This document shows positions 18,785-25,644 of a stretch of 64,000 bases of DNA, in pieces. How positions within the stretch are numbered: the first letter of the stretch is position 1; each line of letters opens with the position of its first letter. The notes beneath the pieces were generated by a model. That model was given only the letters and a program-made list of their open reading frames with translations. It had not been told where the DNA came from and ran no database searches. Position numbers and translations under genes: made by a program. Source of the stretch: [Clostridium] symbiosum (GTDB lineage: Bacteria; Bacillota; Clostridia; Lachnospirales; Lachnospiraceae); NCBI GenBank assembly GCA_036419695.1, contig CP143946.1, positions 1,138,001-1,202,000 of the forward strand, in the 5' to 3' direction.

Positions 18785-18829
18785 AAGCAGAAGTATCAGG
18801 ACTTAACGATCCCGGTACTTCTGCTTTTT
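18785..18829 (+). terminator. guaA terminator
   Basis: AAGCAGAAGTA 18785-18795 pairs perfectly with TACTTCTGCTT 18816-18826, followed by a T run. Confidence 0.8.
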
Positions 18830-19344
18830 GTTTTCCGGCTTTTCACTCACAGTTTTTTCTGCCCTTTGCCCTCTATTCTTTCTCTGTTCTCAAAAAGGAA
18901 AAAGGCAAAATTGGAAAGAAAATCTGAAAAGGAAAACACAAGAAAACAACGTATTTACAAGGAAAATTCAAATCCAAGACCATTACAACCAAAACTCAAC
19001 TTGTCTCTGTTTCCGTCCTTTTGTGAAGCCAACTCAAACAGTGAGCCAACGCTAAGCCGGAAAAAGGAGCAGAGAACAAGGCAGAAATAATCAAATCTGA
19101 AAATCTAAAAATGAAGAAAATCCCGAAAATAAGCTGGAAAGGAAAGGGCTGTTTTTGGTGGGACAAGAGGGCGGATTTCGATTGCACTTGAACAAATACC
19201 AACTTAATACAGATTATTTTATATGGCAGGTAGTCTATATGGTTGCCTGTCGTATTTATAATGATATGTATTATTATGATTTTTGTTGCCAGTAAAAATG
19301 GAAGATGATATATATTGCTTTCAAGATATAGTTAAGGAAAAGGT
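18830..19344. other. AT- and A-rich left flank of the retron, no gene seen
   Basis: Purine-rich DNA with two overlapping short frames (18828-19055, 18866-19090) of low-complexity Lys/Glu/Asn composition that I do not accept as genes. TTTCTGCC near 18854 and GGCAGAAA near 19081 form distant inverted arms. Base composition changes here from about 50 % GC to about 30 %. A TATAAT at 19257-19262 may be the -10 of the retron transcript, but its -35 is poor. Confidence 0.45.
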
Positions 19345-20241
19345 ATGGACAAAGATATAGAATTATTATTGACACAATGCAAAGATAAATGGGGGCAATC
19401 AGATGAAAAGATGAATTACTTTTCAAGTAATTTGCCAAGATATTTGGAAAATTTATCACAAGAGATGAAAGATATCATTTTACTATTAATAAATTATTTT
19501 GATTATTATTCTCATCAGTTAGTGAATACATATCTAAAAGATTTACATAATAGAACAATGGAACATGAAAATATTGATATAAGTAATTCTGTTTTTTGTG
19601 TACTAAAATCACAGAGGGGAACAATTAATAGTTCATATGAATATTTAATAGAGTATAGGCATCTTAATGGGATTGGGAAATATTCTATTGTTCCAGAATT
19701 AAACGATATAGCTACAAAGGAATATTGGGGGTATATAGATAATATTATTTTGATTGACGACTTCTGCGGATCAGGGAAGACATTTGTAGACTATATTGAT
19801 AAAAATAAAAATATCCTTATTGGAAAACATATTGTTTATATCGTAATTCATATTATGGATGCAGCAGTGTCTAAGATTGAAGCTTATGCGAAAAAAAATG
19901 AAATATCTATAGAAATCGTATATGAACATAAACAAAGTGCAGCATTTTCTTCTTCAGACGAGCTAGGCATGAAGAGAGAGTGCTTTAAAGAAGAATCCCA
20001 AAAAATGGACTTATATAACGAAAATGACATATTTGGTTTTTCGAAATCGGAATCGTTAGTTTCATTTTATAATGATACACCTAATAATACGTTAGGGATA
20101 TTTTGGAAAAATACAAGTAAAAATAATGCATTATTTCCAAGAAATAATGAACGAAAACCAGCATGGATGAGATTTAAATCAGATAAGAAGCAACGTAATG
20201 AAAGTAATTATGCAAGGGAAAAGAAAAAATATAATGGATGA
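19345..20241 (+). CDS. retron-associated phosphoribosyltransferase-like protein (putative effector)
   Basis: A 298-residue AT-rich gene. The core IILIDDFCGSGKT (residues 134-146) is the PRPP-binding loop pattern of type I phosphoribosyltransferase folds: hydrophobic strand, two Asp, glycine-rich turn, Thr. The N-terminal ~100 residues are helical and charged. The C-terminal part has a distinct block 'SESLVSFYNDTPNNTLGIFWK' then 'FPRNNERKPAWMRFK'. It is not an ordinary purine or pyrimidine salvage enzyme: the flanks do not match. PRTase-like proteins of this kind, next to a small winged-helix protein and a retron RT, define one published retron class (type III as I recall), where they are the likely toxic effector. 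The SD is AAGGAAAAGG. The 3' end overlaps the next start by 8 nt. Confidence 0.75.
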   Translation: MDKDIELLLTQCKDKWGQSDEKMNYFSSNLPRYLENLSQEMKDIILLLINYFDYYSHQLVNTYLKDLHNRTMEHENIDISNSVFCVLKSQRGTINSSYEYLIEYRHLNGIGKYSIVPELNDIATKEYWGYIDNIILIDDFCGSGKTFVDYIDKNKNILIGKHIVYIVIHIMDAAVSKIEAYAKKNEISIEIVYEHKQSAAFSSSDELGMKRECFKEESQKMDLYNENDIFGFSKSESLVSFYNDTPNNTLGIFWKNTSKNNALFPRNNERKPAWMRFKSDKKQRNESNYAREKKKYNG

Positions 20242-20635
20242 ATATGTAAAGTTATTAATATTGGCTTATTTTAAAGAATTTAATGGAAGATATAATTTAG
20301 AAAAATTAAAGGAAAAAATAGGTATTCCGTTTAATACGCTTGATAATTTTATTGGAGAGTTAGTTGAAAATAGTGAATTGTCTTACAAAAATAATATGCT
20401 CAGTATAACCCAAAAAGGAAGATTAAAACTTATTAATTCGGAGATGGAAGATTATTCTTATAGTATTAATTTGGAGAATGAATATTCAAATAGCAGATGG
20501 AGCATAAAAAAAGTTTATACTGTACATGAATTTTCTAAAAAAAATGGAGGGGTTCCGAAATGTAATTGCTGTTCTCAAGTGCATCTGTTAGAAAGCGAAA
20601 GGACAGTGGCCTTTCATAGTTGCAAGGTTTCTTAA
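20234..20635 (+). CDS. retron-associated winged-helix protein
   Basis: A 133-residue protein from ATG 20234, which overlaps the stop of the PRTase-like gene; an in-frame ATG at 20198 would add 12 residues but lies deep in that gene. Residues 1-66 form a winged-helix DNA-binding fold: MDEYVKLLILAYFKEFNG, then LEKLKEKIGIPFNTLDNFI, then the wing NNMLSITQKGRLKL. The end 'VYTVHEFSKKNGG' looks like the normal C-terminus of such proteins, yet translation continues for 24 more residues (C110 to S133, with CNCC) inside the a1/msr part of the retron RNA. That tail may be non-functional or may be an oddity of this copy. Confidence 0.7.
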   Translation: MDEYVKLLILAYFKEFNGRYNLEKLKEKIGIPFNTLDNFIGELVENSELSYKNNMLSITQKGRLKLINSEMEDYSYSINLENEYSNSRWSIKKVYTVHEFSKKNGGVPKCNCCSQVHLLESERTVAFHSCKVS

Positions 20636-20787
20636 TATGCAGATTAAGTAGCAAAGCATACTTAATCTGAATATGTTGGCATTACAACGATATTCAGCAA
20701 ATGTTGTTGCATGCGAATGCAACAACATTTGCTGCTTTAGCACAAATACAGAAATAGTAGCAGGTGCATTTGAGAATGGTGATTATA
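20561..20787 (+). ncRNA. retron msr-msd non-coding RNA
   Basis: Bases 20561-20590 (a1) pair without a break with 20758-20787 (a2): 30 pairs including G-U wobbles. The core 20573-20587 / 20761-20775 has 13 Watson-Crick pairs and 2 wobbles. Between the arms are four hairpins: GAAAGG 20597-20602 / CCTTTC 20610-20615; an 11-bp stem 20640-20650 / 20659-20669; a 9-bp stem with one bulge 20670-20678 / 20685-20694; and a perfect 18-bp stem 20695-20712 / 20717-20734 capped by GCGA. The last is the likely msd hairpin. The priming G is probably 20591 or 20595, just after a1. The layout a1-msr-msd-a2-RT is that of known retrons. Confidence 0.85.
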
Positions 20788-21813
20788 ATGAATAATGAAG
20801 AATATTTAGAAAATTTAGAAAAAGAATTAATTGATAGCAATGAAAAGATAAAGGATATTGAAGCAGCAAAAAAATATGCAAAAAATCTATTGAATCTTGG
20901 TTTACCTGTGATTTTTGATAAACAGCATTTTGCATTGCTTGTTGGAAGAGAATTATCAGAAATTACAAAGATGATGGCAATGATAGAGACGAATTACTAT
21001 CATGAAGCCAAGATAGTTAAGAAGTCTGGAAAGATGAGAACACTTAATATTCCAGCGGTTAGCTTACGCTTGGTGCAAAAGTGGATACTAGATAAAATAT
21101 TATACAAAATAAGAGTTTCACAATATTGCAATGGGTTTTGTAAGAAAAAATCTATATGTACAAATGCACAAAATCATTTGAATCAGGACTGTATTGTGAA
21201 TATGGATATGAGTGATTTCTTCCCAAGTATCTCTCAAAAACAAATATTTAGGATTTTTTATTATTATGGATACACAGTAGAAGTGTCGTATATGCTAGCT
21301 CGATTATGTACGTATGATGGTTATTTACCGCAAGGAGCCCCAACGAGTCCATACTTGTCTAACATCGCATGTTTAAAATTGGATAAAAGGTTAGCAGGAC
21401 TTGCAAAAAAATATGAATCAACATATTCTAGATATGCAGACGATATTACTTTTTCGGGGAAATGTGGAATACAAAAAATTATTCCTGTTGCAGAGAAGAT
21501 AATTCAGGATGAAGGTTTTTCATTAAATGTGAATAAGACTAGGATAGCATATTATTATCAACGTCAAGAAGTAACAGGAATAAATGTAAATGGAAAGAAG
21601 ATGCATGTAGATAAGCGATATGTAAAAGGATTTTGTCAGGAGATATATTATTGTGAGAAATTTGGTGTGCATGACCATCTTCAACATATTAAATGTAATA
21701 AGCATTTTTATAAAGAGCATATGTATGGAAAAGCGTATTATATTAATATGGTTGACAAACACTTAGGAAGAAAACTATTAAGTAGATTAGATAATATAGA
21801 TTGGGATGATTAA
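20788..21813 (+). CDS. retron reverse transcriptase
   Basis: A 341-residue RT taken from ATG 20788. GTG 20764 and ATG 20776 are in-frame alternatives but lie inside the a2 arm. RT motifs in order: the retron-specific NAxxH box as NAQNH (126-130), motif A NMDMSDFFPS with Asp140, motif B LPQGAPTSP (180-188), catalytic YADD (216-219), and the retron VTG box (262-264). The length and the NAxxH/VTG pair separate it from group II intron and DGR enzymes. It uses the folded RNA upstream as template and primer to make branched msDNA. The weak SD (GGTGA, 20778-20782) lies in the a2 arm, so RNA folding and translation may compete. Confidence 0.93.
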   Translation: MNNEEYLENLEKELIDSNEKIKDIEAAKKYAKNLLNLGLPVIFDKQHFALLVGRELSEITKMMAMIETNYYHEAKIVKKSGKMRTLNIPAVSLRLVQKWILDKILYKIRVSQYCNGFCKKKSICTNAQNHLNQDCIVNMDMSDFFPSISQKQIFRIFYYYGYTVEVSYMLARLCTYDGYLPQGAPTSPYLSNIACLKLDKRLAGLAKKYESTYSRYADDITFSGKCGIQKIIPVAEKIIQDEGFSLNVNKTRIAYYYQRQEVTGINVNGKKMHVDKRYVKGFCQEIYYCEKFGVHDHLQHIKCNKHFYKEHMYGKAYYINMVDKHLGRKLLSRLDNIDWDD

Positions 21814-21815
21814 TT

Positions 21816-22367
21816 ATGAAGAAGGAAGAGTTATTTGAATTGAGATATTATGCGAATTGTATGGAAAAAGGGATTGATCCTACATCGGGGTTAGTTTTTC
21901 CAGAAGATACAGTAATGAATTGCAAGAAAATAAAAAGTTATAATGGTAAGGTTCGAGAATTGCTTGATTCATTAATAGTAGCGATTGAGAATGATGGAAA
22001 AAAAACTAATAATCGTAAGATACCTTTTTTTATATCCTCCAAAGAAAAAGATAAATTTCAATATTCTGTCAAGCCAGTTCCAATTAGTGAATTTTGTCAT
22101 CAAATTAATGATATTTTATTACCGGGTATGACAAGGCTGATTGCAAAGGAGATAACACATGGGCTAGAAAAATTGGGATATTTAGAGACAAAACCACTTG
22201 GGGAGGATAAAAACTATAAGTGTGTGACAGATAAAGGAAAAGCAATAGGGATTATTGAGGAAAATAAAGTAAATTTATATGGAAACAGGTATAGTGTAAA
22301 TTTGTATACAAGAGATGCACAGGAATTTGTTTTGCGTAATTTAGAAAAAATATTACAAGAAAAGTGA
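21816..22367 (+). CDS. retron-associated accessory protein with 'GIDP..G..P-D' N-terminus
   Basis: A 183-residue protein starting 2 nt after the RT stop, with the same AT-rich composition. The N-terminus LFELRYYANCMEKGIDPTSG, then LVFPEDTVMN, matches a short conserved segment found at the start of several bacterial accessory proteins. Residues ~88-140 (PISEFCHQINDILLPGMTR, then LIAKEITHGLEKLGYLETK, then KCVTDKGKAIGI) look like a second winged helix with a wing. No catalytic motif is seen. It may bind msDNA or the effector complex. It could be part of the retron system or an unrelated passenger; the tight spacing favours the former. Confidence 0.6.
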   Translation: MKKEELFELRYYANCMEKGIDPTSGLVFPEDTVMNCKKIKSYNGKVRELLDSLIVAIENDGKKTNNRKIPFFISSKEKDKFQYSVKPVPISEFCHQINDILLPGMTRLIAKEITHGLEKLGYLETKPLGEDKNYKCVTDKGKAIGIIEENKVNLYGNRYSVNLYTRDAQEFVLRNLEKILQEK

Positions 22368-22527
22368 AACAATAGTTTTTCATTTTAAGAATATGTAAAA
22401 AATATATGGCAACATTTTGGCAACAGAAAATCAGTAAGCCAGAAGAAGATATGTAATTGAGATAATATAGAAGCATTTTCTACATGCAATTTAAACAAAA
22501 TAGTTTAGGAAGAACCATGAACTTGCC

Positions 22528-22540
22528 GAGTTTGAATAAT
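22528..22540 (+). other. candidate right attachment site of the retron segment
   Basis: GAGTTTGAATAAT repeats the guaA stop region (18710-18722) at 12 of 13 bases. Upstream is a direct repeat TGGCAACA-TTT-TGGCAACA (near 22407-22425) and downstream GTGACATT-GCT-GTGACATT (near 22599-22617), the kind of short repeats often seen near recombinase sites. No integrase gene remains. Confidence 0.4.
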
Positions 22541-22550
22541 TGTCAAAAGT

Positions 22551-22590
22551 CCAGGAACCTAGTGTTTATGAGGGTTCCCGGGCTTTTTTT
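22551..22590 (+). terminator. terminator downstream of the retron
   Basis: CCAGGAACC pairs with GGTTCCCGG (one bulge, one mismatch) and is followed by seven T. Confidence 0.65.
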
Positions 22591-22693
22591 ATGGCTCGTG
22601 ACATTGCTGTGACATTATTTTTTGAAACTCGGTCTTTTTTTAGACCTCGCTACTGCCGTGCCGGTGCCGGCCGGGAAGCGCGCCGTAAGGGGA

Positions 22694-22722
22694 TTGATTA
22701 ATTTGTAATCCTGTGATAAGAT
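22694..22722 (+). promoter_or_regulatory. promoter of the type I toxin mRNA
   Basis: TTGATT at 22694-22699, 17-nt spacer, TAAGAT at 22717-22722 with an extended -10 (TGA directly before it). Transcription would start near 22730, ~60 nt before the toxin codon. Confidence 0.7.
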
Positions 22723-22750
22723 TTCCACATGAGCACCGTGTACAGGGTGG

Positions 22751-22780
22751 CGGCCTCCCATCTTACCAAAGAAGGGAGGT
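22751..22780 (+). promoter_or_regulatory. 5' UTR hairpin hiding the toxin ribosome site
   Basis: CCTCCCATCTT (22754-22764) pairs with AAGAAGGGAGG (22769-22779) at 10 of 11 positions around ACCA. The strong SD AAGGGAGG is thus in the stem. Such sequestration is usual for type I toxin mRNAs and delays translation until processing or refolding. Confidence 0.65.
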
Positions 22781-22788
22781 GGTGTGGT

Positions 22789-22881
22789 ATGGGGACATTT
22801 GAAATTTTGAGCTTGCTCTTCTTGGGCGGCACGTTCCTGATCGCATTACTGACCTACATAGACAGGCATAATAAGAAATAA
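22789..22881 (+). CDS. holin-like type I toxin, 30 residues (Hol_Tox / TxpA-BsrG type)
   Basis: ATG 22789 to TAA 22879-22881. The peptide begins MGTFEILSLLFLGGTFLIA, continues LLTYIDRHNKK, and consists of one membrane helix with a short charged C-terminal tail. The start M-x-TFE-x-LSLL and the end in a basic tail are the marks of the 'putative holin-like toxin' family of Firmicutes. Such peptides insert in the inner membrane and are silenced by a convergent antisense RNA, whose promoter and terminator are both present here. The SD is AAGGGAGG, 9 nt upstream, held in a hairpin. The gene is too short for most gene finders. Confidence 0.85.
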   Translation: MGTFEILSLLFLGGTFLIALLTYIDRHNKK

Positions 22882-22980
22882 AAAATGCCTACCCTGTCAG
22901 CCAAACAGGATAGGCGCGTCCTCATGTAGGACGTAAATAGACCTTATGGCTTCCACCTTGTGGGCGGATGCTCTTTTTAT
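22881..22980 (-). ncRNA. antitoxin RNA (RatA-like) convergent to the toxin gene
   Basis: On the minus strand TTGCAT (23010-23015), a 17-nt spacer and consensus TATAAT (22987-22992) predict a start near 22980. About 100 nt downstream an 11-bp terminator stem (22905-22915 with 22887-22897) is followed by A-T5 at 22881-22886, at the end of the toxin stop codon. The RNA would be fully complementary to the 3' part of the toxin transcript, as in TxpA/RatA. Plus-strand transcription probably ends at the T5 near 22974-22978. Confidence 0.78.
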
Positions 22981-22986
22981 GTACTC

Positions 22987-23015
22987 ATTATACATCATAA
23001 GAAAAGAAAATGCAA
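22987..23015 (-). promoter_or_regulatory. promoter of the antitoxin RNA
   Basis: TTGCAT-17-TATAAT read on the minus strand (-35 at 23010-23015, -10 at 22987-22992). It is stronger than the toxin promoter, as expected for an antisense inhibitor. Confidence 0.75.
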
Positions 23016-23057
23016 GTCGAGGTAAATATCCTGCCTAGTCGGGAGCTTTAAAATATG

Positions 23058-23096
23058 CATTTCCACTTTGTGTACCGGTTCCTTTTCTCTTGCCAT
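23058..23096 (-). pseudogene. 5' remnant of an IS256-family transposase
   Basis: On the minus strand an AGGAGG (23105-23110) is followed by ATG 23096 and 13 codons reading MAREKEPVHKVEM, the conserved start of IS256-type transposases. Homology then stops abruptly and the frame runs into the antitoxin promoter region. The flanking DNA to ~23165 (CACGGAAGCTCTCT...) would be the IS end. The rest of the element is gone. Confidence 0.6.
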
Positions 23097-23176
23097 AATA
23101 AAGACCTCCTATGATTTTTATTTTATCACGGAAGCTCTCTTATTTGGCTATTTACAGAAACAGTTTCACAGACTGG

Positions 23177-23224
23177 ACAAAGCCGCTACAAACCTTGATT
23201 TCACAGGGCTTGCAGCGGCTTTGT
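23177..23224. repeat. inverted repeat near the IS scar
   Basis: ACAAAGCCGCT 23177-23187 and AGCGGCTTTGT 23214-23224 pair perfectly around a 26-nt loop. It may be a terminator or IS-end structure; no T run follows. Confidence 0.45.
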
Positions 23225-23318
23225 CATATACCGCTGTTCAGCATAGAATACCAGACACAGCAGCTTACCAATACTCATATCCGACACCCCATAAAAGATT
23301 ATGGCAGTTGGCGTACTG

Positions 23319-23879
23319 CTATTCTGATTGAAAAACAAGTGTCATATTGTTTTTTAATTTACATTTCCTTAAATCCTGTTCCGGAATACTTTTTATATTT
23401 TTGTTTTCAATCAGGCGTAAATATTCCGCATGCGATAAATGTAATTTTTGTCTTACCAATGAAGAAATTTTTATCGGAAACGGATATTTACTTTTGATTT
23501 CAAGTTCCACATTTTCATTCAAAAGAAAGTCATCACCAATAACTGTATAATTAGGGACTTCAACTTCATCAACACCATTTCTATAAAGAAAATCACTATC
23601 CATTGCATATTCCTCTACGAGTGATTGGTTGTTTTTATGAAAGCCATCTAATTGCACCGGATTTATAGATTGGGGGGAAATTTGGGAATGCACTCTCGCG
23701 TTCCATGTAGTATTACAATCCGAGCAGTTATATATTAACCAAACGTCCAATGCCCGCCGTTGGGCATTCACGCGGAATTTTTCCGAACAAAAAAAGTGTG
23801 ATTTTTCCCCACATTTTTTACAATGTTTCGATACTGCCGGCAAAGAAAGATATTGCACTTCCCATGTGATTTTTTTCAT
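23319..23879 (-). CDS. DUF1062 protein with zinc-ribbon Cys motifs
   Basis: A 186-residue protein starting MKKITWEVQYLSLPAV. Cys pairs KHCKKCGEKSHFFCS (about residues 18-32) and YNCSDC (about 51-56) suggest a zinc ribbon. The segment 'FRVNAQRRALDVWLIYNCSDCNTTWN' then 'HSQISPQSINP' is the hallmark of DUF1062. The function is unknown; members often lie in accessory regions of Firmicutes. GGAGG precedes the start. AT content is higher than in the flanking chromosome, in line with acquired DNA. The upstream minus strand holds a 12-codon ORF (23944-23906, MKRSCENPPFSL) behind AAAGGAGG, of doubtful meaning. Confidence 0.8.
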   Translation of the reverse strand: MKKITWEVQYLSLPAVSKHCKKCGEKSHFFCSEKFRVNAQRRALDVWLIYNCSDCNTTWNARVHSQISPQSINPVQLDGFHKNNQSLVEEYAMDSDFLYRNGVDEVEVPNYTVIGDDFLLNENVELEIKSKYPFPIKISSLVRQKLHLSHAEYLRLIENKNIKSIPEQDLRKCKLKNNMTLVFQSE

Positions 23880-24031
23880 CTTACACCTCCGTCTTTGTCT
23901 TACTTCTACAAAGAAAAAGGTGGATTTTCACAGCTTCTTTTCATAAAGGGCCTCCTTTGTTTTGATAAGAAGATTTTAACATTACACCTTACCAAACCCA
24001 ACCTAATGATCTTTTATGAGATAAATATGAG

Positions 24032-24074
24032 AAAACGGCTGATATGGTTTTGAGTAAGCCATATCAGCCGTTTT
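24032..24074. terminator. terminator of the CD3324-like gene
   Basis: AAAACGGCTGATATGG 24032-24047 pairs perfectly with CCATATCAGCCGTTTT 24059-24074, abutting the stop codon of the minus-strand gene. T tracts on both strands make it bidirectional. Confidence 0.8.
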
Positions 24075-24350
24075 TCACTTCTTATTTTTTAACTGCCCAA
24101 CAATCCGTTGAATACTTTTCAAAGATAGATAATATTTCTCTGCTAAGGTTTCCATATTTGTCCCTGCAAGATAATCCGCATAAATTTGTCTGTTTCTCTC
24201 CTGTAGCTCTTGGCGGGTTGAGGTCGTGTCTCCCCAGCTTTTTTTATTATCTGCGATTCTGGGAATATAGAGAAATTCTCCATCAATGTACTCTTGAACC
24301 TTTAGCAATAATTCTTGTGGCAGAACGTGTGTTGCTTTCTTATAACTCAT
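24075..24350 (-). CDS. CD3324-like small HTH DNA-binding protein
   Basis: A 91-residue protein, MSYKKATHVLPQELLLKVQ, with 'YIDGEFLYIPR' and a basic centre ('KKSWGDTTSTRQELQERNRQIYADYL'). The C-terminal helix-turn-helix is AGTNMETLAEKYYLSLKSIQ. This matches small Firmicute proteins annotated as CD3324 family, related to Mor-type activators. It is a probable local transcription factor with unknown target. It is the outermost recognisable gene of the guaA island. Confidence 0.78.
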   Translation of the reverse strand: MSYKKATHVLPQELLLKVQEYIDGEFLYIPRIADNKKSWGDTTSTRQELQERNRQIYADYLAGTNMETLAEKYYLSLKSIQRIVGQLKNKK

Positions 24351-24820
24351 TCTCGTGCTCCTAAATGATGTTTTACAGGAACAGCAAAGACTATCTGCAA
24401 CACGTATTCATTTTTTATTTGTTGCGATAGCTTTGCTTACGCAACGATAACGATAGGATTAAGCATATATCTACAAGCCTCCTTTTCATGGTCTTATCTT
24501 TATATTTTATTGCGGTGCAGCAAATAGGGATACCTCAATTTCGTTTAATAAAAGAAAATGAGGTTTATCTGTAGCTGCTGCCCCTTAACAAACATAAGGA
24601 TAGAGTATTATATCATTTTTTCTGCCAAGGTACAATCTGTACCCCCTAGAAGATTTATACCATTTCAGCCATATAATGGTATTGTGCAAACATATCCGAT
24701 TTTATTACGCATTGGTAGCCCTTCAAGGGTGGTAACCACACAAAAAAAGGAAGATGATGGCACTTTTGCAATATTGGTAATAATTTAGTAAAAAGCTGTA
24801 AAATCAGTCCCCAAACCTCA
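24351..24820. other. gap between the island and the next operon, no gene seen
   Basis: GTTGCG near 24421 and CGCAAC near 24440 form a small hairpin. The 76-codon frame at 24558-24788 has no ribosome site or family resemblance and is not accepted. Composition returns toward the chromosomal level across this stretch. Confidence 0.5.
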
Positions 24821-24849
24821 TTGTATATCCTCTCATATCATGATAATAT
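24821..24849 (+). promoter_or_regulatory. promoter of the 24898 operon
   Basis: TTGTAT 24821-24826, 17-nt spacer, TAATAT 24844-24849; AAGGGAG ribosome site follows before the start at 24898. Confidence 0.6.
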
Positions 24850-24897
24850 GAATATAGTTACACAATACGATACTGACTAAGAAAGGGAGCGGATAAA

Positions 24898-25644
24898 ATG
24901 GTATTTGAACCGGATGAGAAAATGAAAAAGAAAATGTCGAAAGACGGAAGTGTGCTGAAATTTATGTACAGTGTGGCCGGACTTGGAAAAGGGCTGGCTG
25001 CGGCGGGGGGCATGCTGGTGGGCATTGGAGTATTGCTGGGCGCAGTATTTCAGATGACACTTGAGATGGAGATGATACAGATACTGATGTTTGCCGGGGC
25101 CTTTGTGATTCCGGGAATCCTGCTCGTTTTAGGCGGCGTTAAACTGCAGAAGACACGGGATGACAAATGGCTGAAAAAGTATGAAAAAGAGACGGGACTT
25201 CCGGAAGCAGAGATTTTGAAAGCAGATCAGGAGTTCAGGGAACCGGGAACCATTCTGTTTAGCTTTGAAAAGCAGAAGGATACCAACAGTTTAAAGAAAA
25301 TGGGTTTTATAACAAAGCATTACATCAAGATGCCGGGAATAGGGGCTTCTATGGCACGCATGGAGGATTTGGTGGCCTGTTTTTATACAAATAAGTTCCG
25401 GTGCCAGGACGGCGGTTATGATCGGGCGTTTGTGGCTTATTCCAATGATAAGAAAATGGCGTTTATCAACACTTCGATCAAGGAAAAGGACGCAGTGGAG
25501 ATTGTACAGGCGGTTGTAAAACGGAATCCGTCCGTCATTCATGATCACCATTTTATGTATGAGAACAAAGAATATGATGCCGCACGTGATATGGATGAAG
25601 TCATCGCATTACATAATCAGGTTACAGGAGCTGGAATATCGTGA
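24898..25644 (+). CDS. membrane protein of unknown function
   Basis: A 248-residue protein I do not recognise. A basic, Met/Lys-rich N-terminus is followed by two membrane helices (about residues 32-52, AAAGGMLVGIGVLLGAVF, and 62-82, ILMFAGAFVIPGILLVLGGV). A soluble C-terminal domain of ~160 residues is rich in charged residues and ends in 'HDHHFMYENKEYDAARDMDEVIALHNQ'. No catalytic motif is evident. The stop overlaps the GTG start of the next gene by 4 nt, so the two proteins are probably made together and may act at the membrane as a pair. Confidence 0.75.
   Translation: MVFEPDEKMKKKMSKDGSVLKFMYSVAGLGKGLAAAGGMLVGIGVLLGAVFQMTLEMEMIQILMFAGAFVIPGILLVLGGVKLQKTRDDKWLKKYEKETGLPEAEILKADQEFREPGTILFSFEKQKDTNSLKKMGFITKHYIKMPGIGASMARMEDLVACFYTNKFRCQDGGYDRAFVAYSNDKKMAFINTSIKEKDAVEIVQAVVKRNPSVIHDHHFMYENKEYDAARDMDEVIALHNQVTGAGIS

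Noticed and set aside
18828..19090. Two overlapping ~75-codon frames left of the retron
   Set aside because: Low-complexity Lys/Asn/Ser text from A-rich DNA, starting inside the guaA terminator tail, no ribosome site.
19345..22367. Group II intron or diversity-generating retroelement as source of the RT
   Set aside because: The RT has retron NAxxH and VTG boxes, lacks a maturase domain, and no template/variable repeat pair or intron domain V was seen.
24558..24788. 76-codon frame between the island and 24898
   Set aside because: No ribosome site, no family, not coupled to any neighbour.
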